From Faecalicatena contorta (GTDB lineage: Bacteria; Bacillota; Clostridia; Lachnospirales; Lachnospiraceae), in assembly GCF_003149105.1 (NCBI RefSeq), contig NZ_QGDS01000003.1, forward strand, positions 161,674-225,673: DNA of 64,000 nucleotides, written 5' to 3'. Made by a program: the position numbers and the translations under genes. The notes under the pieces are model-generated. The model was given only the letters and a program-made list of their open reading frames with translations, did not search any database and had not been told where the DNA came from. Of the stretch, positions 15,620 to 24,000 are shown piece by piece (within the stretch, counting starts at the first letter, position 1; each line of letters starts with the position of its first letter).

Positions 15620-16546
15620 ATGAACCTGTCAGAAATTGAAACCTTTCTAACCATTGTAAATACGAAAAGCATTACCCGAACGGCAGAGCTGCTGTATTTA
15701 TCCCAGCCGACCGTCAGCCACAGGCTGCGTTCACTGGAAAATGAATTAGGATTTCCGCTTGTGATACGAAGCAAGGGACATAAGCAGGTGGAACTTACCC
15801 CAAAGGGTATGGATTTCATCGTGCTTGCAGAACGCTGGATGTCTCTGTGGAAAGAGACCATGGAACTCCAGCGCAACCAGGAGACCCTTCTCTTGACCAT
15901 AGGCTGTCCCGACAGCCTGAATATAGCCGTATTCGCCCCCCTTTACAGTAAAATCTCTCACGAGCACTCCCACATCGACCTTAGTATTCAGTCACACCAT
16001 TCCTCAGAACTGTACGGTTTGCTGGGGGATCACAGTATAGACATTGGATTTGTATACCATAAATTGCATTACAAGAATATTATCACTGAAAAGATTTTTG
16101 AAGAAACGCTTTATCTCGTTCAGTCTGACCCGCCTGCTATCCGGTCTCCCAAAGTACATACAGATGAGCTGAATTCCTCCCTGGAGCTTTTTCTCAGCTG
16201 GGATGATAACTTCCAAATCTGGCATGACCGATGGCTGTCCGCCGTCTCCCGGCCTCATATTGCAGCCGATACTATCACACTGCTGGATCGTTTGTGGAAA
16301 AACCCGGGAAACTGGATGATTGCACCAGTTTCTGTAATTCGGGAACTGGTGCATTACCGCCCCCTCTATATCAGCCAATTGAAGAATCCACCACCAAACA
16401 GGGTCTGCTATAAGATTACACACCGCTATCCTAAAACCACCAGCAAATGGGCTGTTGAGTTTTTTGAAGATACTCTGGAACAGTTTTTAAAAAACCCTTC
16501 GCCCACCCTCCCCACAGGTCAGGTACTGGGCCCAACAAAACAGTAG
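15620..16546 (+). CDS. LysR-family transcriptional regulator of the pyroglutamate/glutamate locus
   Basis: A 308-residue LysR-type regulator. Residues 1-60 are the winged HTH (SITRTAELLYLSQPTVSHRLRSLE); residues 88-295 are the periplasmic-binding-protein-like effector domain. It is transcribed divergently from rraA-gdhA-pxpBC, the classical arrangement for a LysR regulator controlling its neighbour. It is also flanked on the other side by the aminotransferase-symporter-pxpA genes. A likely co-inducer is glutamate, pyroglutamate or 2-oxoglutarate (inference). GGAGGAG lies 6 bases before the ATG. The last 25 residues are Pro-rich and low complexity. A very long hairpin follows the stop. Confidence 0.9.
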   Translation: MNLSEIETFLTIVNTKSITRTAELLYLSQPTVSHRLRSLENELGFPLVIRSKGHKQVELTPKGMDFIVLAERWMSLWKETMELQRNQETLLLTIGCPDSLNIAVFAPLYSKISHEHSHIDLSIQSHHSSELYGLLGDHSIDIGFVYHKLHYKNIITEKIFEETLYLVQSDPPAIRSPKVHTDELNSSLELFLSWDDNFQIWHDRWLSAVSRPHIAADTITLLDRLWKNPGNWMIAPVSVIRELVHYRPLYISQLKNPPPNRVCYKITHRYPKTTSKWAVEFFEDTLEQFLKNPSPTLPTGQVLGPTKQ

Positions 16547-16551
16547 CTGCA

Positions 16552-16614
16552 GACAAATGGCCGGTGAATGAATGTCCTATATACTCGGACACTTTCATTC
16601 ACCGGCCATTTGTC
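16552..16614. terminator. 63-nt hairpin with 21-bp perfect outer stem
   Basis: Arms begin GACAAATGGCCGGTGAATGA at 16552 and are exactly mirrored to 16614. Inside, a 5-bp TGTCC/GGACA stem is offset by a two-base bulge. It lies between the convergent lysR and aminotransferase genes, so it should stop both transcripts. CACTTTC follows on the plus strand. Confidence 0.75.
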
Positions 16615-16694
16615 ACTTTCCAGCGGCTGTCATTTTCTTATACTTATCAAACTACTAATGTTCAAGAAGATATGCTATTTATTCCTCAGGTATA

Positions 16695-17873
16695 CTATTT
16701 TCTCAGCCCTGCTACTGCTTCCTTGATTCGTGCACAAGCCTCCTGAAGTTCCTCATAACTACAGGCATATGATATCCTGAGATACCCCTCACCCTCTGAT
16801 CCAAATGCAGATCCCGGAACGAGCGCTATCTTTGCATGTTCCAAAAGATACTCTGCCACTTCCATAGAGGACATTCCCAGGCTCTTGATGTTCACAAAGA
16901 TATAAAATGCACCCTCTGGATTATTACAGCTAATGCCATCAATCTCATTGAGAGCCTTCACCATATAATCTTTTCGTTTCTGGTATTCCCGCCTCATAGC
17001 CTCCACGTCCTCTGCACAGTCACGCAGTGCTGTGACTGCCGCCTCCTGTACAAAGGAAGAAGCGCAGGTAATTGTATACTGATGCATTCTTACGCAAGCC
17101 TGGATAATCTCCTTTGGTGCGCACATATACCCGAGACGCCATCCCGTCATGGAATAGGCTTTTGAGAAACCGCCCAATGTGATTGTTCGTTCTTTCATTC
17201 CTGGAAGGGATGCAATGCTTATATGCTTTGTCCCGTCATACACCAGCTGACTGTAAATTTCATCTGCAACCACAAGCAGGTCATGTTTCACGGCAATCTC
17301 ACTTAATTTTTCCATTGTCTCTCTTGAAAATACACCACCCGTAGGATTGCTTGGGTTGACAACTACAATCATCTTAGTCTTATCCGTCACCTTGGATTCC
17401 AACTCAACAAAATCAATCTGATAATTGTTCTCTTCCCGCAGGCTGTACGTCACAGGCGCCGCTCCCAGAGAAGCCGGAACATGAATATAATTCAGCCATA
17501 CCGGATTAGGAACCAGAACCTCATCCCCGTCCTGAAGGAATGCCGCCATGGATGCATAGGTTGCTTCTCCCACCCCCACTGTTACAAGAACTTCCTCAGC
17601 TTCATATTCCACATCATGATTCTTCGTTTCCCATTCTGCGATTTCTTTTCTGAGTGCCGGTGTTCCATAATTTGATGTATAAAATACATGCCCCGCTTTC
17701 AGACTCTCATATGCAGCTTCTTTGATTTTCTCCGGTGTGTCGAAATCCGGCCGGCCGATTTCCAGATGAATAACTTTCTCCCCTGCCTGCTGCATCTTCG
17801 TCGCCTTCTCCATTACCGCACGAATGCCTGAAAAAGGAAGACTTTCCATTCTTTTCGCTACTTTGTATTCCAT
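16695..17873 (-). CDS. PLP-dependent aminotransferase, class I/II
   Basis: A 392-residue fold-type I aminotransferase. Key segments: NPVWLNY near 125, VNPSNPTGGVFS near 178-189, DEIYSQLVY near 210-218, the Schiff-base Lys in GGFSKAYSMTGWRLGYM near 240, and the carboxylate-binding Arg in YLRISYA near the C-terminus. It belongs to the aspartate/aromatic/MalY-PatA-like subgroup. In context it may transaminate an amino acid against 2-oxoglutarate or pyruvate. The open frame extends 16 codons upstream, but GGAGG sits 7 bases before the ATG at 17873. It is downstream of the symporter gene; the 106-bp gap contains a palindrome (17911-17922), so it may have its own promoter. Confidence 0.88.
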   Translation of the reverse strand: MEYKVAKRMESLPFSGIRAVMEKATKMQQAGEKVIHLEIGRPDFDTPEKIKEAAYESLKAGHVFYTSNYGTPALRKEIAEWETKNHDVEYEAEEVLVTVGVGEATYASMAAFLQDGDEVLVPNPVWLNYIHVPASLGAAPVTYSLREENNYQIDFVELESKVTDKTKMIVVVNPSNPTGGVFSRETMEKLSEIAVKHDLLVVADEIYSQLVYDGTKHISIASLPGMKERTITLGGFSKAYSMTGWRLGYMCAPKEIIQACVRMHQYTITCASSFVQEAAVTALRDCAEDVEAMRREYQKRKDYMVKALNEIDGISCNNPEGAFYIFVNIKSLGMSSMEVAEYLLEHAKIALVPGSAFGSEGEGYLRISYACSYEELQEACARIKEAVAGLRK

Positions 17874-17910
17874 ATGAAATCCTCCAAAACTATTAATATT
17901 ATTCTCAAAA

Positions 17911-17922
17911 AATGATATCATT
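17911..17922. promoter_or_regulatory. 12-bp palindrome upstream of the aminotransferase
   Basis: AATGATATCATT, next to GGAATAATAG, lies 38 bases before the aminotransferase start. Short, so of modest significance alone, but a GGAATA element recurs near the symporter promoter region (19425-19499). Confidence 0.3.
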
Positions 17923-17979
17923 GGAATAATAGGAAAGCAACTTAATAATTTATATGTATAATATTAACATTTTCTATAT

Positions 17980-19326
17980 TTAGCTATTATAAACATCCAA
18001 ATCTAATTCTTTCTCTTTCTGATTTACAATGACATTAACAGTTGCATCGCCAATAACATTCAACGGCAGAAGCGCCATCTCTACCGGGCGGTTAATTGCT
18101 ACAACCAGTGCATAAGCAATCATACATGCATCTGATGTCCATCCCATTCCAGAAAGGAGAGTTACAATCAGCGTTGTTCCCGCAATCGGAATTGCCGGGC
18201 ATCCCATTGCTGCAGCGATAGACAAAAATGCTACAACAACCAGTTGTGAAGGTGTTACATTAATCCCTGCACTTGTTGCTATAAAGGTAGCTGCAAACAT
18301 ATGCATAACTGTCGTACCATTCATATTAATGGTCATTCCTGTAGGAAGTACAAAACTAGTAATCTCTTCACTGCAACCCAGTTCATTCTGGTTGGTTCTT
18401 ATGTTCAGTGGCAGACATGCAGCAGAGGAGTTTGTAGAAAATCCAAGCACTCCAACCTTTGCAATCTTCTTAATAAACTGAATTGGATTTAATTTCGTAG
18501 TAATCCAAATACCGATTGGATAAATCGTTACTACAAGGATAAACAATGTAATCATTGCGCCAACAATATAGGCCGCTGCCGGTGCCAGATACTCGATTCC
18601 ATAAATTGCAAATGTACGGGAAATCAGGCAAAAGATTGCAATTGGACCAACTCTATTGATCAAGAAAGTCAAATAGAGATTAATTACTTCACTTCCGCTT
18701 TCCAGAACTTTCTTCAGCGGATCTGTTTTTTCACCCAGCATATTCATGCACAATCCCATTATGATTGCCACAACTACAACCGCAAGAATGCTGTTATTGT
18801 TGCTGAACACGAACGTGATATTAGAAGGCACCGCCTCAACAAGCACTGACAGAGGGTTGAAAACATCAATCGTAGCCGCATCTGTAACTGCTTCACTTGG
18901 AAGTGTAACATCAAAGAACCCAGCCGTTTTCATTCCGAATGCCACCACGCCGCCAAAAAATGCACCTACCATATAAAACGATACAAATCCGAGCACGGTA
19001 CGTCCCGCAATTCTTCCCAGCTTTGATGAACTGGAGATACTGCACATAGCAAGGCTCAGAGATACCAGCACCAATGGTACGATTGCCATCTGCAGCCCCC
19101 TCATGAACAACTGCCCAACGATATAGAACAGACCCAGAGCGCCGACACCATCTTTCGCCATAATGTCCTGGAAGAGTAATTTATTAATTACCCCCCACAC
19201 ATCTTCTCGACCTGCATTGACCAGCTGCTCTCTCAACAACAGGAATGCAATACCGACAATCAGACCGCTTACCAGCGCAATCATCATGTTTTTTACTACC
19301 GAGTTCTTCTTTCTCTCTTTACTCAT
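17980..19326 (-). CDS. dicarboxylate/amino-acid:cation symporter (DAACS/SLC1 family)
   Basis: A 448-residue membrane protein with about eight transmembrane helices and two re-entrant hairpins. Family motifs: the Ser-rich HP1 loop FSTNSSAACLP near 315-325; the Na+-binding TM7 motif NMNGTTV near 355-361 (commonly NMDGT); and the TM8 segment RPVEMALLPLNVIGDA near 410-425 that sets substrate choice. Imports glutamate, aspartate or dicarboxylates with Na+ or H+. An ATG at 19335 directly abuts the AAGGAAGG site, so the ATG at 19326, nine bases away, is used. Lies between pxpA and the aminotransferase, consistent with uptake of glutamate-like substrates. Confidence 0.9.
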   Translation of the reverse strand: MSKERKKNSVVKNMMIALVSGLIVGIAFLLLREQLVNAGREDVWGVINKLLFQDIMAKDGVGALGLFYIVGQLFMRGLQMAIVPLVLVSLSLAMCSISSSSKLGRIAGRTVLGFVSFYMVGAFFGGVVAFGMKTAGFFDVTLPSEAVTDAATIDVFNPLSVLVEAVPSNITFVFSNNNSILAVVVVAIIMGLCMNMLGEKTDPLKKVLESGSEVINLYLTFLINRVGPIAIFCLISRTFAIYGIEYLAPAAAYIVGAMITLFILVVTIYPIGIWITTKLNPIQFIKKIAKVGVLGFSTNSSAACLPLNIRTNQNELGCSEEITSFVLPTGMTINMNGTTVMHMFAATFIATSAGINVTPSQLVVVAFLSIAAAMGCPAIPIAGTTLIVTLLSGMGWTSDACMIAYALVVAINRPVEMALLPLNVIGDATVNVIVNQKEKELDLDVYNS

Positions 19327-19424
19327 TTTTTTCATCCTTCCTTTACCTTTTTTAGAAAATAATCTATCACTCATCACCCACAGGCGGGAGTTTCCTAATA
19401 CATAAAAAATACCAGACAAATCTA

Positions 19425-19499
19425 CGCAATTATTCCTTGCGCTAAATCCTCATTGATTTGTCCAGCATCTCCTATACTATGGAATATGCATTATTCCAT
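19425..19499. promoter_or_regulatory. two inverted repeats with GGAATA cores upstream of the symporter
   Basis: CGCAA...TTGCG (19425-19441) surrounding TTATTCC, and ATGGAATA/TATTCCAT (19479-19499, 8-bp arms, 5-base centre). Both contain the same TATTCC element and both lie between pxpA and the symporter gene. Candidate regulator sites, possibly for the LysR protein; not proven. Confidence 0.35.
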
Positions 19500-19543
19500 T
19501 TTCTATCTTTTTTAGGCTTCCTGTCTATTTTCTTTTTCTCGGT

Positions 19544-20299
19544 TTACAAATGTTTAATTTCGATTCCCTCTTCTGTAAATTTCTCACGGATTCTTTGAAC
19601 AAAAGCCAGCGCTTTCGGACCGTCCCCGTGTACACAAAGTGTATCCCCTTTGATGTCCAGCTCTTTTCCATTGATAGATGTGACTTTTCCTTCTTTAATC
19701 ATTCTCACGCATCTCTGGATTGCAATTTCTTCGTCTGTAATCATGGAACCTTCCATCTTCCTTGGAACCAGTGAAAGATCATCCATGTACGCCCTGTCCG
19801 CAAAGATTTCAGAAGCGATTCGTAATCCTTTGCTTTCCGCAATCTTACCAAGAACCGCACCAGCACAGTAATACACGATCAAATCTTTATCATACTCACA
19901 AATCGCTTCACAAATTGCTGTCGAAATATCCTCATCATACTGGCAGGCATTTCCCATCGCACCGTGAGGCGCTACATGCTGCAGCTTCATGCCATAGCTT
20001 TGTGTAAATGCAGCCAAAGCTCCAATCTGATATCTGACATAATTCTTTACTTCATCATGAGAAAGTACCATCTTTCTGCGTCCAAATCCCATAAGATCCG
20101 GATACCCCGGATGTGCACCAACCATGACATTTCTTTCCTTTGCCATACGAACGACTTTGTCCATTACCATGGGGTCTCCCGCATGCCATCCACAGGCTAC
20201 ATTGGCGGTCGTTACATACTTGATGATTTCCTCATCACCCCCGAGCTTGTAATCCCCAAAGCTTTCTCCCATATCACTGTTCAAATCAATACTGTACAT
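19544..20299 (-). CDS. pxpA: 5-oxoprolinase subunit A (LamB/YcsF family)
   Basis: A 251-residue protein with the hallmark N-terminus IDLNSDMGESFG, then ANVACGWHAGDP near 34-45, GAHPGYPDLMGFGRR near 64-78, HGAMGN near 114-119, and the C-terminal CVHGDGPKA near 226-234. PxpA is the subunit of the PxpABC enzyme that carries the cyclic-amide site; it opens 5-oxoproline using ATP. A GTG three codons upstream overlaps the AGAAGGTGG site, so the ATG at 20299 is chosen. Unusually, it is separated from pxpBC by the symporter, aminotransferase and lysR genes. Confidence 0.93.
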   Translation of the reverse strand: MYSIDLNSDMGESFGDYKLGGDEEIIKYVTTANVACGWHAGDPMVMDKVVRMAKERNVMVGAHPGYPDLMGFGRRKMVLSHDEVKNYVRYQIGALAAFTQSYGMKLQHVAPHGAMGNACQYDEDISTAICEAICEYDKDLIVYYCAGAVLGKIAESKGLRIASEIFADRAYMDDLSLVPRKMEGSMITDEEIAIQRCVRMIKEGKVTSINGKELDIKGDTLCVHGDGPKALAFVQRIREKFTEEGIEIKHL

Positions 20300-20673
20300 G
20301 ATATCCACCTTCTCTTTCCTATTTCGTTATTATAACAGTTACCGGCTCGTAGTTTTTTTCTTCTTTAATTGGTTAAAGTATAACATTTCATGAATCAAGA
20401 ATAAAATAAATTATTTCATTGTAAAATATTAACATTTTTTATTTTTAACTGTACTGGAAAAATACTTTACATACAAGGAATTTCTCATGTAAAAAGACAC
20501 ATCGAAATTAGTAAAACTAATAACGAAGTGTCCTTAACACTCTTAATCTGTTCCTAAAAATCTTTTTATTTCAACATGGGTTTGACAACAAATGCTCTGA
20601 CGACTTAAATATGTCCCAAGACAGGCACCCTTCTATGAGATGATTTTCATTATGATAAATGATTGAGTGAACA
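20300..20673. other. 374-bp leader/intergenic stretch between tRNA genes and pxpA
   Basis: No gene. It contains an imperfect hairpin with T-run (20491-20532), an adjoining 7-bp inverted repeat (20466-20493, TTTACAT/ATGTAAA), and AT-rich sequence with a TATACT -10-like box about 20376-20381 on the minus strand. About 140 bp between the tRNA terminator and the hairpin (20533-20673) shows no recognisable feature. Confidence 0.5.
20491..20532 (-). terminator. hairpin plus T-run upstream of pxpA
   Basis: GACAC.TCG..ATTAGT arms with an AAA/TTT loop; 14 of 17 positions pair. The hairpin is followed on the minus strand by TTTTT. It looks like an intrinsic terminator, yet the tRNA operon already has its own terminator at 20679-20699. 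It may end a short RNA or act as an attenuator ahead of pxpA. Confidence 0.5.
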
Positions 20674-20678
20674 TGAAA

Positions 20679-20699
20679 AAAGCCCGTAAAACGGGCTTT
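20679..20699 (-). terminator. intrinsic terminator of the tRNA operon
   Basis: AAAGCCCG, five-base loop, CGGGCTTT, then TTTT on the minus strand, nine bases after the tRNA-Met 3' end. Confidence 0.9.
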
Positions 20700-20707
20700 A
20701 AATCAAG

Positions 20708-20781
20708 TAGCGGAAACTGGATTTGAACCAGCGACACCACGGGTATGAACCGTGTGCTCTAGCCAACTGAGCTATTCCGCC
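20708..20781 (-). tRNA. tRNA-Met (anticodon CAU)
   Basis: Cloverleaf on the minus strand: acceptor GGCGGAA/TTCCGCT, D-arm AGCTCAGTTGGCTAGAGC, anticodon stem ACGG/CCGT with loop TTCATAC (anticodon CAT), T-arm CTGGTTCAAATCCAG, discriminator A; CCA not encoded. The paired first acceptor base argues against initiator tRNA. A CAU anticodon could also be the lysidine-modified tRNA-Ile, so elongator Met is the more likely but not the only reading. Confidence 0.9.
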
Positions 20782-20803
20782 ATGTGCAATATTTGAAATT
20801 GTA

Positions 20804-20876
20804 TGGGGCCTATAGGGCTCGAACCTATGACCCTCTGCTTGTAAGGCAGATGCTCTCCCAGCTGAGCTAAGACCCC
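20804..20876 (-). tRNA. tRNA-Val (anticodon UAC)
   Basis: Cloverleaf on the minus strand: acceptor GGGGTCT/AGGCCCC, anticodon stem TCTGC/GCAGA with loop CTTACAA (anticodon TAC), T-arm ATAGGTTCGAGCCCTAT, discriminator A, no encoded CCA. Lies 22 bases upstream of tRNA-Met and shares its promoter and terminator. Confidence 0.93.
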
Positions 20877-20922
20877 ATATCTTTACCGGTTTTGGTTTGT
20901 CTCACCCGCAACCTGCTTTGCT

Positions 20923-20952
20923 ATTATACTATCAACTTTCATCAAATGTCAA
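20923..20952 (-). promoter_or_regulatory. strong SigA promoter of the tRNA operon
   Basis: On the minus strand TTGACA (20947-20952), 18-base spacer, TATAAT (20923-20928), about 45 bases before tRNA-Val. Both boxes are perfect consensus. Confidence 0.85.
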
Positions 20953-20998
20953 CACTTTTTTCCTGTTTTTTCAACTTTTTTAGCTTTTCAGGTTTTTC

Positions 20999-21045
20999 CG
21001 GCAAAAGTCTTTCCTTCTATGTCGTTGGAAACCGTTCTTTTGCCG
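20999..21045 (-). terminator. inverted repeat downstream of purL
   Basis: Nine-base perfect arms (CGGCAAAAG/CTTTTGCCG) with a 29-base loop, about 15 bases after the purL stop. No T-run directly follows on the minus strand, so its role as terminator is tentative. Confidence 0.45.
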
Positions 21046-21061
21046 AAATTTTACCTAAATC

Positions 21062-24000
21062 CTACTTAAAGTATTTCACCCCGGATTCAAATATTTTCAA
21101 ATCCTGCTCTCCATAGATATTGATTGCTACTGAATCATCCCGTCTCTCAGAATGAGCCATTTTCCCAAGCACACGGCCATCAGGGCTGGTGATACCTTCA
21201 ATCGCTCTATAAGAACCATTTACATTCCACTCTTCTTTCATACTGGTAACGCCATCCGGGTCACAATACTGAGTTGCAACCTGCCCATTTGCGAACAGCT
21301 TATCCAGCCATTCCTCACTGGCAACAAATCTTCCTTCTCCGTGGGATGCAGGATTCGTATATACTCCTCCAAGCTGTGCTTCCTGAAGCCATGGAGATTT
21401 ATTCGTAACCACCTTTGTATAAACCATTTTAGAAACGTGGCGCCCGATTGTATTATAAGTTAATGTAGGTGAATTTTCTGTCTGTCCTATAATCCTGCCA
21501 TGAGGAACAAGTCCCAGCTTGATGAGGGCCTGGAATCCATTGCAAATCCCTAAAACAAGCCCATCTCTTTCCTGAAGCAGCTTTTCTACTGCTTCTTTTA
21601 TCTTTGCATTTTGAAACGCTGTAGCGAAGAATTTGGCAGAACCATCAGGCTCATCACCTGCACTAAATCCACCGGGGAACATAATAATCTGTGCCTGAGA
21701 AATTTCTTTCTCAAACTCCTCCACTGAATTACGGATATCTGATGCATCCATATTTCTGAAAACTTTTGTAGTTACTGCTGCCCCTGCGCGCTCAAAAGCC
21801 TTCCGGCTGTCATATTCACAATTTGTCCCAGGAAATACCGGTATAAATACAGACGGCTGTCCTATTTTATGACTGCAGATATGAACGTCCTTTGTATCAT
21901 AAAGCTTTTCTTCCAGCACCTCATCACTGTCTGCTGTAGATTTTGTAGCAAAAACTTTTTCCAGAGTTTCTGTCCATGCACCCATAGCTTCTTCCAAGCT
22001 GATTGCAATGTTTCCATAACGGAATGTCTGATCATTCGTTGCCTCACCGATTACAGTGTAGGTAATACCGAGTTTTCCAACCTGGTCCCTGGGAACTTCA
22101 GCAATAAGGTCCCCAAATGCGGGAGCAAATAAATCTCCTGCATCCATATTATGTTCTATTTTCAGGCCAAATCCATTGCCAAACGCCATTTTGCTGACAG
22201 CCGGAATCACTCCATGGCGGTCTGGTGCATAAGCTGATACGATTCTGCCGCTGTGGATATCATCTGCAAATTTGCTGTACTGTTCCATTAACTGGCTGTA
22301 TACCGGAAGATCATAGTTGTCTTTCTCAATTCTCATCCATACAAGTTTATTTCCGGCCTGTTTTAATTCCGGAGTAATAATTTCCCTGTCCGTTGCCATA
22401 GCCACTGCAAAAGAGACCAGTGTAGGAGGCACATCTATATCCTGGAATGTTCCGGACATACTATCTTTTCCGCCGATAGAAGGCAGACCAAATCCAAGCT
22501 GTGCATCGTAGGCGCCAAGCAGAGCTGCAAAAGGCTGGCTCCATCTCTTTGGCTCCTCTGTCATCCTGCGGAAATATTCCTGGAATGTAAAACGTATTTT
22601 CTTGTAGTCGCCCCCGGATGCCACAATCTTTGCTACAGATTCTACCACCGCATAAATGGCTCCATGATAAGGACTCCAACTGGAGAGGTAAGGATCAAAC
22701 CCAAAGCTCATCATAGAAACACTATCAGTCTTTCCAGTTAAAACGGGCACCTTAGCTACCATCGCCTGTGTCTCTGTCATCTGATATTTTCCGCCATGAG
22801 GCATAAACACAGAGCCTGCCCCAATGGACCCGTCAAACATTTCAACAAGGCCCTTTTGGGAGCATACGTTCAAATCTCTCAGCACTCTTAGCCATTTTTC
22901 TTTTACATCTTCCAACTCTTCTTTTACAAAAAGATTTCCTTCCTTGCCCGGAATCTCGACTTCTACAGATGTCTCCTGATGAGCGCCGTTGGTATCCAGA
23001 AATGCACGGGAAACGTTTACAATTTCTTTTCCTCTCCATATCAGCACCAGTCTTGGAGATTCTGTAACCACAGCCACCTCTACAGCTTCCAGATTTTCTT
23101 CCTTTGCAAAAGCCAGGAACTGGTTTGCATCTTTCGGATCTACTACAACTGCCATCCTCTCCTGGGATTCGGAAATTGCAATCTCCGTTCCGTCCAGTCC
23201 GGCATACTTCTTCGGTACTTTATCCAAATCTACACGAAGCCCGTCTGCCAGTTCCCCAATGGCAACGGAAACTCCTCCGGCGCCAAAGTCATTACATTTT
23301 TTGATTAATTTACTTACCTCTTCTCTTCGGAACAAACGCTGAATCTTGCGCTCTGTAGGTGGATTTCCCTTCTGGACTTCCGCACCGCAGGTCTCAATGG
23401 ATTCCTCCGTATGAACTTTGGAAGATCCGGTTGCTCCGCCGCAGCCATCACGTCCGGTACGTCCGCCCAGTAAAATGATGATATCCCCAGGATCAGACGT
23501 CTCCCGAATTACTGCCCGTCTCGGTGCCGCACCCAGCACCGCTCCGATTTCCATACGTTTTGCCACATAATCAGGATGATAAATCTCCTTTACAGCCCCT
23601 GTAGCAAGGCCAATCTGATTTCCGTAAGAACTGTAGCCCCGGGCTGCACCGCGCACCAGTTTTTTCTGTGGGAGCTTACCCTTTACCGTATCCTGAACAG
23701 GAACCGTAGGATCTGCTGCCCCGGTTACCCGCATAGCCTGATACACATAAGTCCGGCCGGAAAGAGGGTCACGGATTGCACCGCCAAGACAAGTGGCCGC
23801 CCCTCCGAAAGGCTCAATTTCCGTAGGATGGTTATGAGTTTCATTTTTAAAATTAATCAGCCATTCCTCTTCTATTCCATTCACTTTTACCGGAACTACA
23901 ATGCTGCATGCATTGATTTCCTCAGATTCCTCCTGGTCCTGAAGCTTTCCTTCCTTCTTTAACTTACGCATTGCCATCAATGCCAAATCCATCAAACAAA

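Noticed and set aside
10759..20299. Complete 2-hydroxyglutarate (glutaconyl-CoA) fermentation pathway
   Set aside because: No 2-hydroxyglutaryl-CoA dehydratase, activator or CoA-transferase gene is present in the window, so only a partial link can be suggested.
20300..20673. Known riboswitch or T-box in the pxpA leader
   Set aside because: No T-box AGGGUGGNACCGCG, no conserved aptamer motif seen; only a plain hairpin with T-run.
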